Positions 29,039-38,334 are shown, counted from the first letter of the stretch. The stretch: DNA of 64,000 bases from Saccharothrix obliqua (GCF_019375475.1 NZ_JAHXGQ010000002.1:496001-560000), one strand, 5' to 3'. The notes: generated by a model not told the origin, from the sequence alone. A program made the numbers and translations.

Positions 29039-29590
29039 ATGGGCAGGGCGAGAATGGCCGCGGCCACCGCGCTGGCGGCCTGCGTGTTGCTCGTGGCCGG
29101 TGGCACGGCCGGGGCGGAAGCGGCATACGACAACATCTCCATGCAGAAGCAGGAGAAGACCCAGTGGTGCTGGGTCGCCTCCGGCCTGACGATCGCGAAG
29201 TACCACGGTCACGGCAGCACGCAGGCGGACTTCTGCACGCGGGCCAAGCCCTACTACGGCTGCGACAACCACCCCGCCACGCTGGACGACATGGCACGCG
29301 CCTGGGGCAGCCTGGGCATGACGCACACCGGCACGGGGTTGAGCAGCGCGGCCACGTTCAACCAGGTCCTCACCGAGGTCAAGGCTTCCCGCCCGCTGGG
29401 CGCGCGCATCGGCTGGTCCTCGGGCGGCGGCCACATGAACGTCATCTACGGCTTCGACACCTCGAACAACACCATCGGCGTGGCCGACCCGTGGCCGAAC
29501 GCCACCACCTACACCTGGTGGAACTACAGCGACTACGTCAGCAACAACTCGCACAAGTGGACCCACTCCCGGATCGGCATCTCCCGTTGA
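29039..29590 (+). CDS. Secreted papain-like cysteine protease (C39/C70-like)
   Basis: A 183-residue exported protein with signal peptide ARMAAATALAACVLLVAGGTAGA. The catalytic Cys lies in KTQWCWVASGLTIAKY, the His in SGGGHMNVIYGFD, and the Asn/Asp in VADPWPNATTYTWW. The arrangement matches bacterial papain-like peptidases related to AvrRpt2 (C70) and C39. The family often processes proteins extracellularly. ATG 29039 with GGGAAGG upstream is used. The next gene begins 10 bp later and encodes a membrane-anchored secreted protein, suggesting the two act together. Confidence 0.85.
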   Translation: MGRARMAAATALAACVLLVAGGTAGAEAAYDNISMQKQEKTQWCWVASGLTIAKYHGHGSTQADFCTRAKPYYGCDNHPATLDDMARAWGSLGMTHTGTGLSSAATFNQVLTEVKASRPLGARIGWSSGGGHMNVIYGFDTSNNTIGVADPWPNATTYTWWNYSDYVSNNSHKWTHSRIGISR

Positions 29591-29600
29591 GGCAGGCGAC

Positions 29601-30494
29601 ATGCGCGCAACACCGATGACCGGCGGAGCAGTGGCGTCGCGCCTCGCCCGCCTGACCGCCGTCCTGGCCCTGGGCGCGTCCGCGCTGCTGTGCGCCACCG
29701 GGCCGGCCACCGCGGCCCGGGACCCGCTCCCGGCCGACATCCCGGACTACCAGGCCGCCCTCACCCTGGTGAAGTCGACCCCCGTGCTCGAAGCGGTCTG
29801 CCGCTTCGTGAGCGTGCCGCTGCCCCGGGGCGAAACCGGGACACCGCAGGAGATCCCCGACAAACCCGACCCGTGCGCGGCGCTGCCGACCTTCACGCTC
29901 AAGGACCCGGTGGCGGTCAACGAGATCACGCCCGCGTTCGTCGCCGGAACCGCCCAACCCACGGCGATCGAGGCGGTGCGGCTGAGCCACCTGGTGTCGA
30001 CGGCGAGCGTCGCCGTGAACGACCGGAAGGTCACCGTCATGCTCGCCCGCACCGAGGGCGGTGGCTGGCACCTGGCGGCGGTGCGCGAGGGCGACGGCGA
30101 CTTCGCCCACGCCGGCATGGCCGGGGTGGGCGACCTGGTGTTCACCGAACCCCAGATCCGCGGCTGGTACCGGTTGCGGCTCCTCACGGTCACGCCGCTC
30201 AACGACCCGGCGCGGGAGGGTCTGGGCGGGCGGGAGTCCATGTCACTGGCCGACTACCAGAAACTGGTGAAGTCCCGCTACGCCGACAAGCTGGCCGGCT
30301 CGGAGTACGACACCGGGGGTTTCTCCAGCGGCTACAGCACCGCGAGCGGTGAGGCGGGCGACGGGCCGTCGACGGCCCCGCTGGTCGTCGGCGGATCGGC
30401 GGTGGCACTCGCACTCGTGGGCGGCGCGCTCCTCCTCCTCCGCCGCCGCGGTCCACGACCCGCGCGCCACAACGACCTGCCCGGCACCGCCTAG
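29601..30494 (+). CDS. Membrane-anchored exported protein, partner of the cysteine protease
   Basis: A 297-residue type I membrane protein: signal peptide (LTAVLALGASALLCATGPATA), a ~210-residue exterior domain, a flexible Gly/Ser segment and a C-terminal helix (PLVVGGSAVALALVGGALLLL) with an Arg tail. Two Cys in the exterior (VCRFV, PCAALP) may form a disulfide. I do not recognise the fold. Its position directly downstream of the secreted papain-like protease suggests an anchor, inhibitor or substrate (inference). Confidence 0.75.
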   Translation: MRATPMTGGAVASRLARLTAVLALGASALLCATGPATAARDPLPADIPDYQAALTLVKSTPVLEAVCRFVSVPLPRGETGTPQEIPDKPDPCAALPTFTLKDPVAVNEITPAFVAGTAQPTAIEAVRLSHLVSTASVAVNDRKVTVMLARTEGGGWHLAAVREGDGDFAHAGMAGVGDLVFTEPQIRGWYRLRLLTVTPLNDPAREGLGGRESMSLADYQKLVKSRYADKLAGSEYDTGGFSSGYSTASGEAGDGPSTAPLVVGGSAVALALVGGALLLLRRRGPRPARHNDLPGTA

Positions 30495-31543
30495 CCGAAC
30501 AACCGGTGCCCGAGGGGTTCGCCGGGAGCGGGGCCGGGCAGGACGAGGAACGTGGCGGAAGCCGTGGCGGTGGTGAAGGCCATGAGGTCGTCGGCCTCGT
30601 CCAAGCGGTGCTGGGTGGCGGTGAAGGTGCGCAGGTCCCGCTGGTACGAGATGAACAGCAGGCCGGCGTCGCCGGGACCGTTGTCGTAGCTGTAGCCGCG
30701 CCGCAGCATGGCGCCGCTGCCGGTGGCGGCCGGGTTGGCGCGGCGGACGTGGGCGTTGACCGGCACCACGTAGCGGCCGTCGGGCGTCCGGGCGGCCAGG
30801 TCGACGTGGTCGGTCAGGCCGCCGCCGGTGAGCGGCGCGCCGTCGGCGCGGCGGCGGCCGACGACGGCTTCCTGCCGGTCGAGCGGTTGCGCCAGGAACG
30901 CCGCCAGGTCCACGCGGAGCCGCCGGACGACGGCGACGGTGCCGCCCGCCACGGCCGCCGGCGCGGAGAGCCAGACCTCCCGGTCCACGGCCGCACCGCG
31001 CGGCACCTCGATGCCGTCGAGGAAGCCCAGGACGTTGCGGCCGATGCGCTGCCCGGCCTGCCGGAAACCGCGCTGGGACCAGCGCGGCGCGGCGCCGACC
31101 TCCCGGGCCACGAGCGTCGTCGTCGCCGTGACGTCCACCGGGTCGCCGGCGCACACCTGGACCATCAGGTCGCCGCCCCGCGCCGGCGTGGTGATCTCCT
31201 CGCGGTCGAAGGCGGGCAGGTCCCGCGCGCCCGGCAGGGCCGGGTCGACGGCGGCGACCAGGCGGGGCCCGAGCCCCACGGTGACGGTGAGGTCGGCGGT
31301 CGCGGTGCGGACGACGTCGGTCAGGCGGGCCAGCAGCGGGCGCACGTCGCCGGGCACGTCGTAGACGGCCAGGCCGAGGAACGCCTGCGGCGGGTCGGGG
31401 CGGTCGACCCCCGCTTGCGTACGGGCGACCACGGGCGACCACGCCACCGGGGAAGAGCCCCGGCGGCACGCCGACAACGACGCCAGGGCGAGCAGTCCAC
31501 CGGCGACCACGCCTCGTCGGGTGAATTCCGGTCGATCACGCAC
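30491..31543 (-). CDS. DyP-type haem peroxidase, exported
   Basis: A 350-residue dye-decolorising peroxidase of the EfeB/class A-like type. The signal FTRRGVVAGGLLALASLSAC combines a twin-arginine motif with a lipobox, so it is probably a Tat lipoprotein. The distal catalytic Asp lies in NVLGFLDGIEVPRG (GxxDG motif), the proximal haem His in VNAHVRRANP, and the haem-side Arg in RRGYSYD. It would oxidise phenolics or dyes using H2O2, outside the membrane. No efeUO iron-uptake genes are adjacent. GTG 31543 is the start. It overlaps the convergent gene by 4 bp. Confidence 0.88.
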   Translation of the reverse strand: MRDRPEFTRRGVVAGGLLALASLSACRRGSSPVAWSPVVARTQAGVDRPDPPQAFLGLAVYDVPGDVRPLLARLTDVVRTATADLTVTVGLGPRLVAAVDPALPGARDLPAFDREEITTPARGGDLMVQVCAGDPVDVTATTTLVAREVGAAPRWSQRGFRQAGQRIGRNVLGFLDGIEVPRGAAVDREVWLSAPAAVAGGTVAVVRRLRVDLAAFLAQPLDRQEAVVGRRRADGAPLTGGGLTDHVDLAARTPDGRYVVPVNAHVRRANPAATGSGAMLRRGYSYDNGPGDAGLLFISYQRDLRTFTATQHRLDEADDLMAFTTATASATFLVLPGPAPGEPLGHRLFG

Positions 31544-31626
31544 GGTGCTGATTCTGTCACGCTACGATCAGGCCGCTGGTCCACGGCCCGTACCCATTCC
31601 GGTGAACCGCGTCAGGAGTCCGCCCG

Positions 31627-32919
31627 GTGTCCCGCCTCCACGCCCTCCTCGCCGTGCCGGCCGTCCTCATCGCGGCCTGCACCGGCGAGGCGGCCGAGCC
31701 CGACGGCGCACGCGTCATCCGCGTGCCCCGGGACCAGGCGACCATCGGGTCCGCGGTGGCCGACGCCCGGCCGGGCAGCCTGGTCCTGATCTCACCCGGC
31801 GTGTACCACGAGAGCGTCCACATCCGCACCGACCACGTGACGTTGCGGGGCACCGACCGCAACGGCGTGGTCATCGACGGGCAGGGACGGCGCAGGCACG
31901 GGGTCGTGGTGACCGCACCGGCGGTCGTCGTGGAGAACCTGACCGTGCGCGACCACCTGTTCAACGGCGTGCTGCTCACCGGCGCGACCCGCGACGGCGG
32001 GGAACCCGACGCCCGCGGGGCCGACGGCTACCAGCGGTTGGACCCCGACCGGTCGCCGCCGCTGGAGGGGTTCCGCGTCCGGTACGTCACCGCCGCGAAC
32101 AACGGCCTCCACGGCATCTACGCGTTCAACGCCCGCCACGGCGTCATCGAGCACAACTACGCCTCGGGCAGCGCCGGCTCCGGGCTCCACGTGGGGCAGT
32201 GCAAACCCTGTCACGTCCTGGTGACCGACAACGTCGCCGAGCACAACGCCGTGGGGTACGAGGGCACCAACGCCGGCATCGGGTTGTGGGTGCTGCGCAA
32301 CCGGTTCACCCGCAACCGGGTCGGGATGAGCATCGGCTCCGACTACCTGGAGGCGTTCCGACCGCAGGAGGACTCCGCGGTCGCGGGCAACCTCGTCGCC
32401 GACAACGCCGAGCCGCGCACCCCGCAGCAGGCCGACGGCGGTTTCGGCATCGGGATCGGCATCGGCGGCGGGCAGCGCAACACCGTCGTCCGCAACCTCG
32501 TCCGGGGGCACCCGCGAGCCGGGCTGGTGCTCACCTCCACCGAGGACATCCCCGCCATCGGCAACAACGCCCACGCCAACGCGTTCGCCGACAACGCCGT
32601 CGACTTCGCCAACACCGCCACCGGACGGGCGCCCAGCCGGGACAACTGCCTGCGCGGCAACACCGCCGCGACGGCGCACCCCGCGGACCTGCCCGTGGCC
32701 GACTGCCCGCCCGCCGGCGCGGACCTGCCCGCCGCGCCGCTGCCGCGCGCGCCCCGGGCGCCCGCCGGCACGTCCTTCCGCGACGTGCCGCTCCCCCCGG
32801 CCCAACCCCAGCTGCCCGACCCGGCCACCGCCACCGTCGAACGGCTGCCCCCGGTGCCGCCGCTGGACCGGGTCACGCTGCCCGATCCGTCCCTGCTCGC
32901 CGACAGGAGCCGACCGTGA
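31627..32919 (+). CDS. Right-handed parallel beta-helix lipoprotein
   Basis: A 430-residue lipoprotein (LLAVPAVLIAACTG lipobox, Cys near 18). The core is a right-handed beta-helix in the pectate lyase/NosD family: periodic turns such as GVVIDGQGRRRHGVVVTAP, NGLHGIYAFNARHGVIEHN, NRVGMSIGSDY and NTVVRNLVRGH. The C-terminal ~90 residues are Pro-rich. It may bind or cleave a polysaccharide. GTG 31627; its stop overlaps the next gene (GTGA). The adjacent lipoprotein suggests an envelope module. Confidence 0.85.
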   Translation: MSRLHALLAVPAVLIAACTGEAAEPDGARVIRVPRDQATIGSAVADARPGSLVLISPGVYHESVHIRTDHVTLRGTDRNGVVIDGQGRRRHGVVVTAPAVVVENLTVRDHLFNGVLLTGATRDGGEPDARGADGYQRLDPDRSPPLEGFRVRYVTAANNGLHGIYAFNARHGVIEHNYASGSAGSGLHVGQCKPCHVLVTDNVAEHNAVGYEGTNAGIGLWVLRNRFTRNRVGMSIGSDYLEAFRPQEDSAVAGNLVADNAEPRTPQQADGGFGIGIGIGGGQRNTVVRNLVRGHPRAGLVLTSTEDIPAIGNNAHANAFADNAVDFANTATGRAPSRDNCLRGNTAATAHPADLPVADCPPAGADLPAAPLPRAPRAPAGTSFRDVPLPPAQPQLPDPATATVERLPPVPPLDRVTLPDPSLLADRSRP

Positions 32920-33629
32920 CCCGCCGCCTGCTCGCCGCCGTCGCCACCGCGCTGCTGCTGGCGGGCTGCTCGGGGCCGGGCACGACACCCGCCGCGGCCG
33001 ACAACCCGCGACCGCTCACCACCGACGAGGCCGAGCGCATCGCCCTCGTCCGCTTCGCCAACCACCAGCGCGGGCGCGGCGCCGTCATCGGCGTGATCCC
33101 CAGCGCGGGCCGCAACCTCCACCTGAACGCCCGCGTCGACTGGCGCGACCGCCGCGGTTACGGGACGGTCCACGCCACCGAGCCCACCGGTGAGCGCATC
33201 GGCTACCTCCTCCAGTGGACGTCCTCGGCCATCGCCGTGGCGCACGAGTGGGCGGGCGGCCTGCCGGACCAGCCACCGGCCACCGTCGAGTGGAAGTCCC
33301 GCCCGCCCGCGCCCCGGCACAACACCGTCGACGCCGCCCTGCTGATGACCCTCGACCTGGCCACCGACCGGCCGGAGAACGCCCAGTCGCTGGCCCGGAG
33401 CGACGCGCGCTGGCTGCGCTCCGAACGCCTCGGCAACGGTCACCTCATGGTGGTGGCGGGTCCCGGTCCCGCCACCGACAACACCCGGCGGGACCGCGTC
33501 CGGTACTGGATCGACGGCGGTGGTGCGCTGCGCCGCGTCACCGCACCCGTCGGCGGCAACGGCGACGTCATCACCCTCGACCTCCCCGACCAGGACTCCC
33601 CGGAGGTCCCGCCCTTCACCTGGCGCTGA
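32916..33629 (+). CDS. Lipoprotein of unknown function
   Basis: A 237-residue lipoprotein with TRRLLAAVATALLLAGCSG. The rest alternates short beta strands and helices. I see no known catalytic motif. GTG 32916 overlaps the stop of the beta-helix gene, so the two are co-translated. The 3' end (ITLDLPDQDSPEVPPFTWR) recurs as a decayed copy downstream of the MarR-type gene at 35268-35325. Confidence 0.75.
   Translation: MTRRLLAAVATALLLAGCSGPGTTPAAADNPRPLTTDEAERIALVRFANHQRGRGAVIGVIPSAGRNLHLNARVDWRDRRGYGTVHATEPTGERIGYLLQWTSSAIAVAHEWAGGLPDQPPATVEWKSRPPAPRHNTVDAALLMTLDLATDRPENAQSLARSDARWLRSERLGNGHLMVVAGPGPATDNTRRDRVRYWIDGGGALRRVTAPVGGNGDVITLDLPDQDSPEVPPFTWR
33579..33614 (+). repeat. 36-bp direct repeat, copy 1
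   Basis: The last codons of the lipoprotein gene, starting GACCTCCCCGACC and ending GGTCCCGCCC, are repeated exactly at 35278-35313, with weaker similarity extending to 33569 and 33632. GACCTCC and GGAGGTC within it can form a 7-bp stem. Confidence 0.9.
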
Positions 33630-33639
33630 GCACCGGGCG

Positions 33640-34302
33640 TCAGAGGGCACGGGCGGTGATGTCGCCGTCGTCGGTGGTCGCCCGGATCTCCAGGTCGACG
33701 TCCCCGGTGTTGCGGAGCGTGTTGTGGACGCGACCGCGGGCGGTACCGGCGTCCAGCGCGGCGGAGACGCCGGCCGCCGCGCCGACCGACACGTGACCGG
33801 CCCGGGTGCGCAGGACGAGGGTGCCGCCCCTGGCCTCGGCGATGTGGATGTCGCCCTTGGCGGTGCTGATCTCCGCCGAGCCGTGCAGGCGGCCGACCGA
33901 GACGTCGCCGGCGGCGGTGGTGGAGCGGACGCTCGTGGCCTCGTCGATCTTGATCTCGCCGTGCGAGCCCTCGAAGACGACGTCGCCGAGCCGCCCGACA
34001 CCCCGGAACTCCGCGCCGGCCGCCTTCGCCTCGACGCGGGAACCGGCGGGCAGCTGGACCGTCACCTCGACGGCGCCGGAGGCCCCGAGGAGCTGGTTGC
34101 GCACGGGGGTCTCGACCCGCAGCACGCCGTCGACGCAGTCGACCGAGGTCTCCTGGGCCGCCCGCACGTCCCGCCCCTTGGCGGCGTCCGCGGGCAGGAC
34201 CTCGACCACGGTGTCGGCGCGGTCGGCGGCGATGAACCGGACGAGGCCCGCCGGGATGTCGAGGACGGCGGAGATCGGGGCGGGGGTGGTGAACTTCGAC
34301 AT
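33640..34302 (-). CDS. DUF4097-like beta-strand repeat protein
   Basis: A 220-residue protein of repeated short beta strands (AEISTAKGDIHIAEARGGTL, VRSTTAAGDVSVGRLHG, TDDGDITARAL), the DUF4097/adhesin-type right-handed solenoid. No signal peptide is seen, so it is probably cytoplasmic. ATG 34302 has GGAG nine bases upstream. It is divergent from a MarR-type regulator across a 225-bp GTTGC-rich region; this pairing recurs in actinomycetes and suggests regulation of one by the other. Function unknown. Confidence 0.85.
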   Translation of the reverse strand: MSKFTTPAPISAVLDIPAGLVRFIAADRADTVVEVLPADAAKGRDVRAAQETSVDCVDGVLRVETPVRNQLLGASGAVEVTVQLPAGSRVEAKAAGAEFRGVGRLGDVVFEGSHGEIKIDEATSVRSTTAAGDVSVGRLHGSAEISTAKGDIHIAEARGGTLVLRTRAGHVSVGAAAGVSAALDAGTARGRVHNTLRNTGDVDLEIRATTDDGDITARAL

Positions 34303-34527
34303 GGTGTTCAACTCCGGTGCTCGTTGTTTCTGACACCGGAAACGCTACGTTGCGATCACTGATCGGGCAACAAGCTTGTTGCACTTTTACAGCGTTTTTG
34401 CTGTTCAGCGCATGAACATCATTGCAATGGGCTTGGAATCTAACGCAACGATCATCCGTCCGGCGTTGCAATGGCCTGTGAGTGAACGCTACCGTGGGCG
34501 CACCACGCGAACATTGGAGGGACCACG
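34303..34527. promoter_or_regulatory. Divergent promoter/operator region rich in GTTGC half-sites
   Basis: This 225-bp AT-rich gap holds a perfect 16-bp palindrome GCAACAAGCTTGTTGC (34367-34382), a perfect 10-bp palindrome CATTGCAATG (34420-34429) and further GTTGC/GCAAC half-sites near 34349, 34445 and 34464. The repeated half-site suggests several dimers of the MarR-type regulator bind here and control both genes. Confidence 0.7.
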
Positions 34528-35265
34528 ATGCCGGGCGGCAGGCTTACCCAGCAGGAACGCCGGCAGATCGCGCTGGGCCTGGCCGACGGCCTCGCCTACG
34601 CGGAGATCGCCAGAGGACTCGACCGCCCGACCTCCACGGTCACCCGCGAGGTGATGCGCAACGGCGGCCCCACCGCCTACCGCGCCGACCTGGCCCACCG
34701 CGCCACCGAGCACCGGGCCCAACGGCGTCGGCCGGCCACGCCACGCGGGACGCCGGCGGCACCGCGGTCCCATGGGCGCGACGCCGAGGCCGTGCGCGAG
34801 TACGAGGAGGCGTTCACGGCCCTGCTCATGCAGTCCGGCCTGCCCAGGATGATGGCCCGGACGCTGACGTGCCTCTACACCACCGACGCGGGCAGCCTCA
34901 CCGCCGCCGAACTCGTCGGGCACCTCCAGGTCAGCCCGGCGTCGGTCTCCAAGGCCGTCGCGTTCCTGGAGGGCCAGGGCCTCGTCCGGCGGGAACGCGA
35001 CGAGCGCCGGCGTGAGCGCTACTCGGTCGACGACGACGTCTGGTACCAGTCGATGATCGCCAGTGCCCGCTCCAACGCCCAGCTCGCGGAAACCGCGCGG
35101 CAGGGCGTCGGCATCCTCGGCCCGGACAGCCCGGCCGCCGCCCGCCTGGAGAACATCGGGCGGTTCCTGGACTTCGTCGGCGAGGCCATCACCCGCGCCG
35201 CCGAGCAGGCCCGCGACATCCTCTACGCGAAACCACTCGCGGACGGCGACGCGGACCGCGGGTAG
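34528..35265 (+). CDS. MarR/GbsR-type regulator with N-terminal IS30-like helix-turn-helix
   Basis: A 245-residue regulator with two DNA-binding units. The N-terminal one (LTQQERRQIALGLADGLAYAEIARGLDRPTSTVTREV) is the HTH_38 type found in IS30 transposases. After an Arg/Pro linker, the second is a MarR/GbsR winged helix (SLTAAELVGHLQVSPASVSKAVAFLEGQGLVRRERDERRRERYS). No transposase catalytic residues are present. ATG 34528 with GGAGGG upstream. It is divergent from the DUF4097 gene and probably binds the GTTGC sites between them. Confidence 0.9.
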   Translation: MPGGRLTQQERRQIALGLADGLAYAEIARGLDRPTSTVTREVMRNGGPTAYRADLAHRATEHRAQRRRPATPRGTPAAPRSHGRDAEAVREYEEAFTALLMQSGLPRMMARTLTCLYTTDAGSLTAAELVGHLQVSPASVSKAVAFLEGQGLVRRERDERRRERYSVDDDVWYQSMIASARSNAQLAETARQGVGILGPDSPAAARLENIGRFLDFVGEAITRAAEQARDILYAKPLADGDADRG

Positions 35266-35267
35266 GC

Positions 35268-35325
35268 CATCACCCCGGACCTCCCCGACCAGGACTCCCC
35301 GGAGGTCCCGCCCTGGCGCGAGCAC
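35268..35325 (+). pseudogene. Decayed copy of a lipoprotein 3' end / 36-bp repeat copy 2
   Basis: Bases 35278-35313 are identical to 33579-33614, and the match continues weakly on both sides (CATCACCC before, a TGGCGC-GAGCACC stretch after) with a 6-base loss of TTCACC and one missing T. The copy would encode DLPDQDSPEVPPW, lies just beyond the MarR-type stop, and has no start. It is either a relic of a paralogous lipoprotein gene or a mobile small repeat. Confidence 0.6.
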
Positions 35326-35484
35326 CGCGCGGGTCGGCGCTTCGCGACACCGGTTGTGACAGCGCGTCCCCGGCACCGGCGACGTCCTGTCGCACGCGGA
35401 CGCCGGGGCGGCGGCAGGGGGGAGCCGCGCGCCCCGGCTGGTGAGCGGCGCTTGACTGGGTGGGCGCCGCTCGGGTCCTCGCGG

Positions 35485-36546
35485 TCAGCCGGCGTCGTTG
35501 ACCGAGCGGCGGACCGTGTCGCGGCGGTCCTCGACCTCACGCCAGCGGTCCCCGTACACGACCTCGGTGATTATCGGGTGACGCAGGAAGTCGTGCGGGA
35601 ACCCCAGCGAGGGCGCGCTGATCTTGTCCAGCCGGGCGGTCTGCTCGTGGTCCAGCCGAACGTCCAGGCTGCCCAGGTTGTCGAGGAGCTGCGCCTCCTT
35701 GGTCGCGCCCAGCATGGAAATCACCGAGCCGGGCCTGCCGCGCAGCCAGGCCAGTGCCACCTGCGCCGGTGACCACCCGCCCTCGGCGGCGACGGCGACC
35801 ACCTCGCGGACGATGTTGTCGACGTGCTCGCCCTTGGGGCTCCACGACTCGACGCGGTCGAGCCTGCCCGCGGCCGACGCGTCGAGGTACTTCCCGGTCA
35901 GCAGGCCCTCCGCCAGCGGTCCCCAGGCCAGCACCGCCAGGTCGAAGACGCGGGACATGGGCAGCAGCTCGCGCTCCGGCGTCCGCTCGAGCAGGTTGTA
36001 GCGCAGTTGCACGCCCGCGAACGGCGTCCAGTCCTTCAGCTCCGCCAACGTGTTGGCCTGGGCGATCTCCCACGCGGGCCAGTCCGACACCCCGACGTAG
36101 CGGACCTTGCCCGCGCGCACCTGGTCGTCCAGGGCACGCATCACCTCCTGGACGGGGGTGAGCGTGTCGCGCGCGTGCACCCACAGCACGTCCACGTAGT
36201 CGGTGCGCAACCGGCGCAGGCTGGCCTCTAAGGAGGACACCAGGTTCTTGCGGTGGTTGCCCGCCGAGTTGACGTCGCCGGGGCGGGTCATCGAGGTGTA
36301 CTTGGTCGCCAGCACGAACTCGTCGCGCCGGCCTTCGAGCAGCTCGCCGAGAATGGTCTCGGAGGTGCCGTTGGTGTAGGCGTTGGCGGTGTCGATGAAG
36401 TTGCCACCGGCCTCCGCGTAGCGCTCCAGGATGCGGGCACTGGTGTCGCGGGCGGCACCCCAACCCCAGTCCTCGCCGAACGTCATGGTGCCCAGGCACA
36501 GCTCGGACACGCGCAGACCGGTCCGACCGAACAGGGTGTAGCGCAC
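35485..36546 (-). CDS. Aldo/keto reductase
   Basis: A 353-residue AKR with the (beta/alpha)8 barrel signature. Catalytic residues: Asp in NFIDTANAYTNGTSE, Tyr in the same segment, Lys in VLATKYTS and His in VDVLWVHARD; the NADPH-binding end is GSVISMLGATKEAQLLDNL. It reduces carbonyls with NADPH; the substrate is unknown. GTG 36546 has AGGGGA upstream. A decayed AKR of a different subgroup lies directly upstream (36600-36868), so the locus has hosted more than one AKR. Confidence 0.92.
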   Translation of the reverse strand: MRYTLFGRTGLRVSELCLGTMTFGEDWGWGAARDTSARILERYAEAGGNFIDTANAYTNGTSETILGELLEGRRDEFVLATKYTSMTRPGDVNSAGNHRKNLVSSLEASLRRLRTDYVDVLWVHARDTLTPVQEVMRALDDQVRAGKVRYVGVSDWPAWEIAQANTLAELKDWTPFAGVQLRYNLLERTPERELLPMSRVFDLAVLAWGPLAEGLLTGKYLDASAAGRLDRVESWSPKGEHVDNIVREVVAVAAEGGWSPAQVALAWLRGRPGSVISMLGATKEAQLLDNLGSLDVRLDHEQTARLDKISAPSLGFPHDFLRHPIITEVVYGDRWREVEDRRDTVRRSVNDAG

Positions 36547-36599
36547 GTTTCGTCCCCTCGTCGTGTTCGGGTTGGTTCTCAGGTTCGCGCCGGCGCGGA

Positions 36600-36868
36600 C
36601 AGCTCGGCAGCCACTCCGGCGTCCAGTTCGACTGGTGGCGGCGGCGCAATTCTCCTCCAGGTGCGCCAGTGACCCGGTGCCCCGTATCGCGAGGACTACG
36701 GGCGAGCGGTGCAACAGCCACGCCGGCACCCGTTGCGCGGGCGTTCCGCCGCGGCGAGGTTGCCGGTGTCCGGTGGGAACCACGGCAGGAAGGCGATCCC
36801 CTCCCGCTCGCAGTGCTCCAGCACCTCCTCGTGCGCGCGGTCCACCACGTGGACATCGGGGTTCCTTC
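36600..36868 (-). pseudogene. Aldo/keto reductase remnant
   Basis: The minus strand reads [20 protein letters not shown] and [17 protein letters not shown], then after a frame change [18 protein letters not shown] and LAHLEENCAAA. These are the consecutive C-terminal signatures of an aldo/keto reductase (EREGIAFxPWFPLxTG, AWLLxRSPVxLxIPGTxSxxHLEEN). A short internal deletion and at least one frameshift separate them, and the N-terminal half is missing. It fills most of the gap between the intact AKR and the MFS gene. Confidence 0.8.
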
Positions 36869-36891
36869 CGGTCGTACCCGTGCTCGCGCGT

Positions 36892-38334
36892 TCACCGGGA
36901 CTGGTGGGACTTGCCGATCAGGGCGGGGACCAGCAGGAGGGAGATCAGGGACAGGACCGGACCGGCGACCAGCGACCAGGTGAACGCGGTCGTGTAGCCG
37001 ACGGGATCGGTGGCCGTGCCGAGCACGGCGAAGAACACGAGCCCGATCACCGCGACACCGAACGCGACGCCGATCTGCATCAGCGTCTGGATCACGCCCG
37101 AGGCGGAGCCCGCGTCGCCTTCGGGCACGTCCCGCAGGGCCGCGCCGATCAGCGGGCTGACGCCGAGGCCCTGGCCGAGGCCCACGACGAACAACGCGGG
37201 CGCGAGCAGCCAACCGGTCATGTCCGCGCCCGCGACGACCACGCAGACCAGCAGGGCGATGTTGCCGACCACGTTGACCGCGTACCCCAGGCTGAGCACG
37301 TGGTCCCCGATCCGCCGCTGCACGCGGGGCGCCAGCACCGACCCGATGCCGAAGGCGACCGCGAGCGGGCTGAACGTCAGTCCCGCGTACAGCGCGGAGT
37401 GACCCAAGCCGTTCTGCAACTGGAGGGGCAGCAGGAAGAACAGGCCGCTGTTGCCGGCGAAGAAGATCAGCGCGATGGCGTTGCCCGCGCTGAAGCCGCG
37501 GATGCGGAACAACGACGGCGGCACCAGCGCGAACCGGCCCTGCCGGGTGCGCCGCTGCTCGTAGGCGACGAACGCGGCGAGCGCGGGCGCGGACAGCACG
37601 AGCAGCGCGATCAGCCACAGCGGCCAGCCGAACTCCCGGCCCTGGATGAGCGGGAACGTCAGCAGCGCGAGGGTCGCGGTGAGCAGGCCGAGCCCCGGCA
37701 GGTCGAGGCGGGGCCGGACGGCGGCACGGGTGCGCGGCAACGACACCGCGGCGGCGGCGACCGTCGCCAGGGCCACCGGGACGTTGATCAGGAACACCGC
37801 GCGCCACCCCAGCCCGAACAGGTCCGCCTCCACCAGCACGCCGCCGATGAGCTGACCCGCGATCGAGGCCAGCGAGATGGTGGCCCCGTACACGGCGAAC
37901 GCGGTGGCGCGCTGCCTGCCGGTGAAGGTCAGTTGCAGGATGGACAGCACCTGCGGGTACAGCAGGGCCGCGCCGACCGCCTGCACGACGCGGAACACGA
38001 TCAGGACCGGCGGGTTCGGAGCCAGGCCGCAGGCGAGGGAAGCCACGCTGAACAGGGCCGCGCCGATGAGGAACAGCCCGCGGTGGCCGTGGATGTCGCC
38101 CAACCGCCCGGCCGGCACCAGCAGCAGCCCGTAGACCAGCACGTACCCGCCGATGATCAACTGGATCTCGGCGAACGTGGCGGACAGGTCGGTGCGGATG
38201 GCGGGCGTCGCCACGTTGACGATGAAGTCGTTGAGCATCGACAGGAACGTGCCGGTCATGACCGCCACCAGCACCAACCACCGGCGGCCGGTCGTCCTCC
38301 CGGCGACGGCGGACGACGTGTGCGACGCGGACAT
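36892..38334 (-). CDS. DHA2-family MFS drug transporter (EmrB/QacA type)
   Basis: A 480-residue major facilitator with about 14 hydrophobic helices. It carries the DHA2 motif [18 protein letters not shown] (related to LDxTIVNVALP), motif [18 protein letters not shown] and motif C-like [20 protein letters not shown]. It would export drugs by proton antiport. ATG 38334 is the chosen start, with no strong ribosome-binding site. It is divergent from a LysR regulator with a 106-bp gap, so regulation by that LysR is likely. Confidence 0.92.
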   Translation of the reverse strand: MSASHTSSAVAGRTTGRRWLVLVAVMTGTFLSMLNDFIVNVATPAIRTDLSATFAEIQLIIGGYVLVYGLLLVPAGRLGDIHGHRGLFLIGAALFSVASLACGLAPNPPVLIVFRVVQAVGAALLYPQVLSILQLTFTGRQRATAFAVYGATISLASIAGQLIGGVLVEADLFGLGWRAVFLINVPVALATVAAAAVSLPRTRAAVRPRLDLPGLGLLTATLALLTFPLIQGREFGWPLWLIALLVLSAPALAAFVAYEQRRTRQGRFALVPPSLFRIRGFSAGNAIALIFFAGNSGLFFLLPLQLQNGLGHSALYAGLTFSPLAVAFGIGSVLAPRVQRRIGDHVLSLGYAVNVVGNIALLVCVVVAGADMTGWLLAPALFVVGLGQGLGVSPLIGAALRDVPEGDAGSASGVIQTLMQIGVAFGVAVIGLVFFAVLGTATDPVGYTTAFTWSLVAGPVLSLISLLLVPALIGKSHQSR

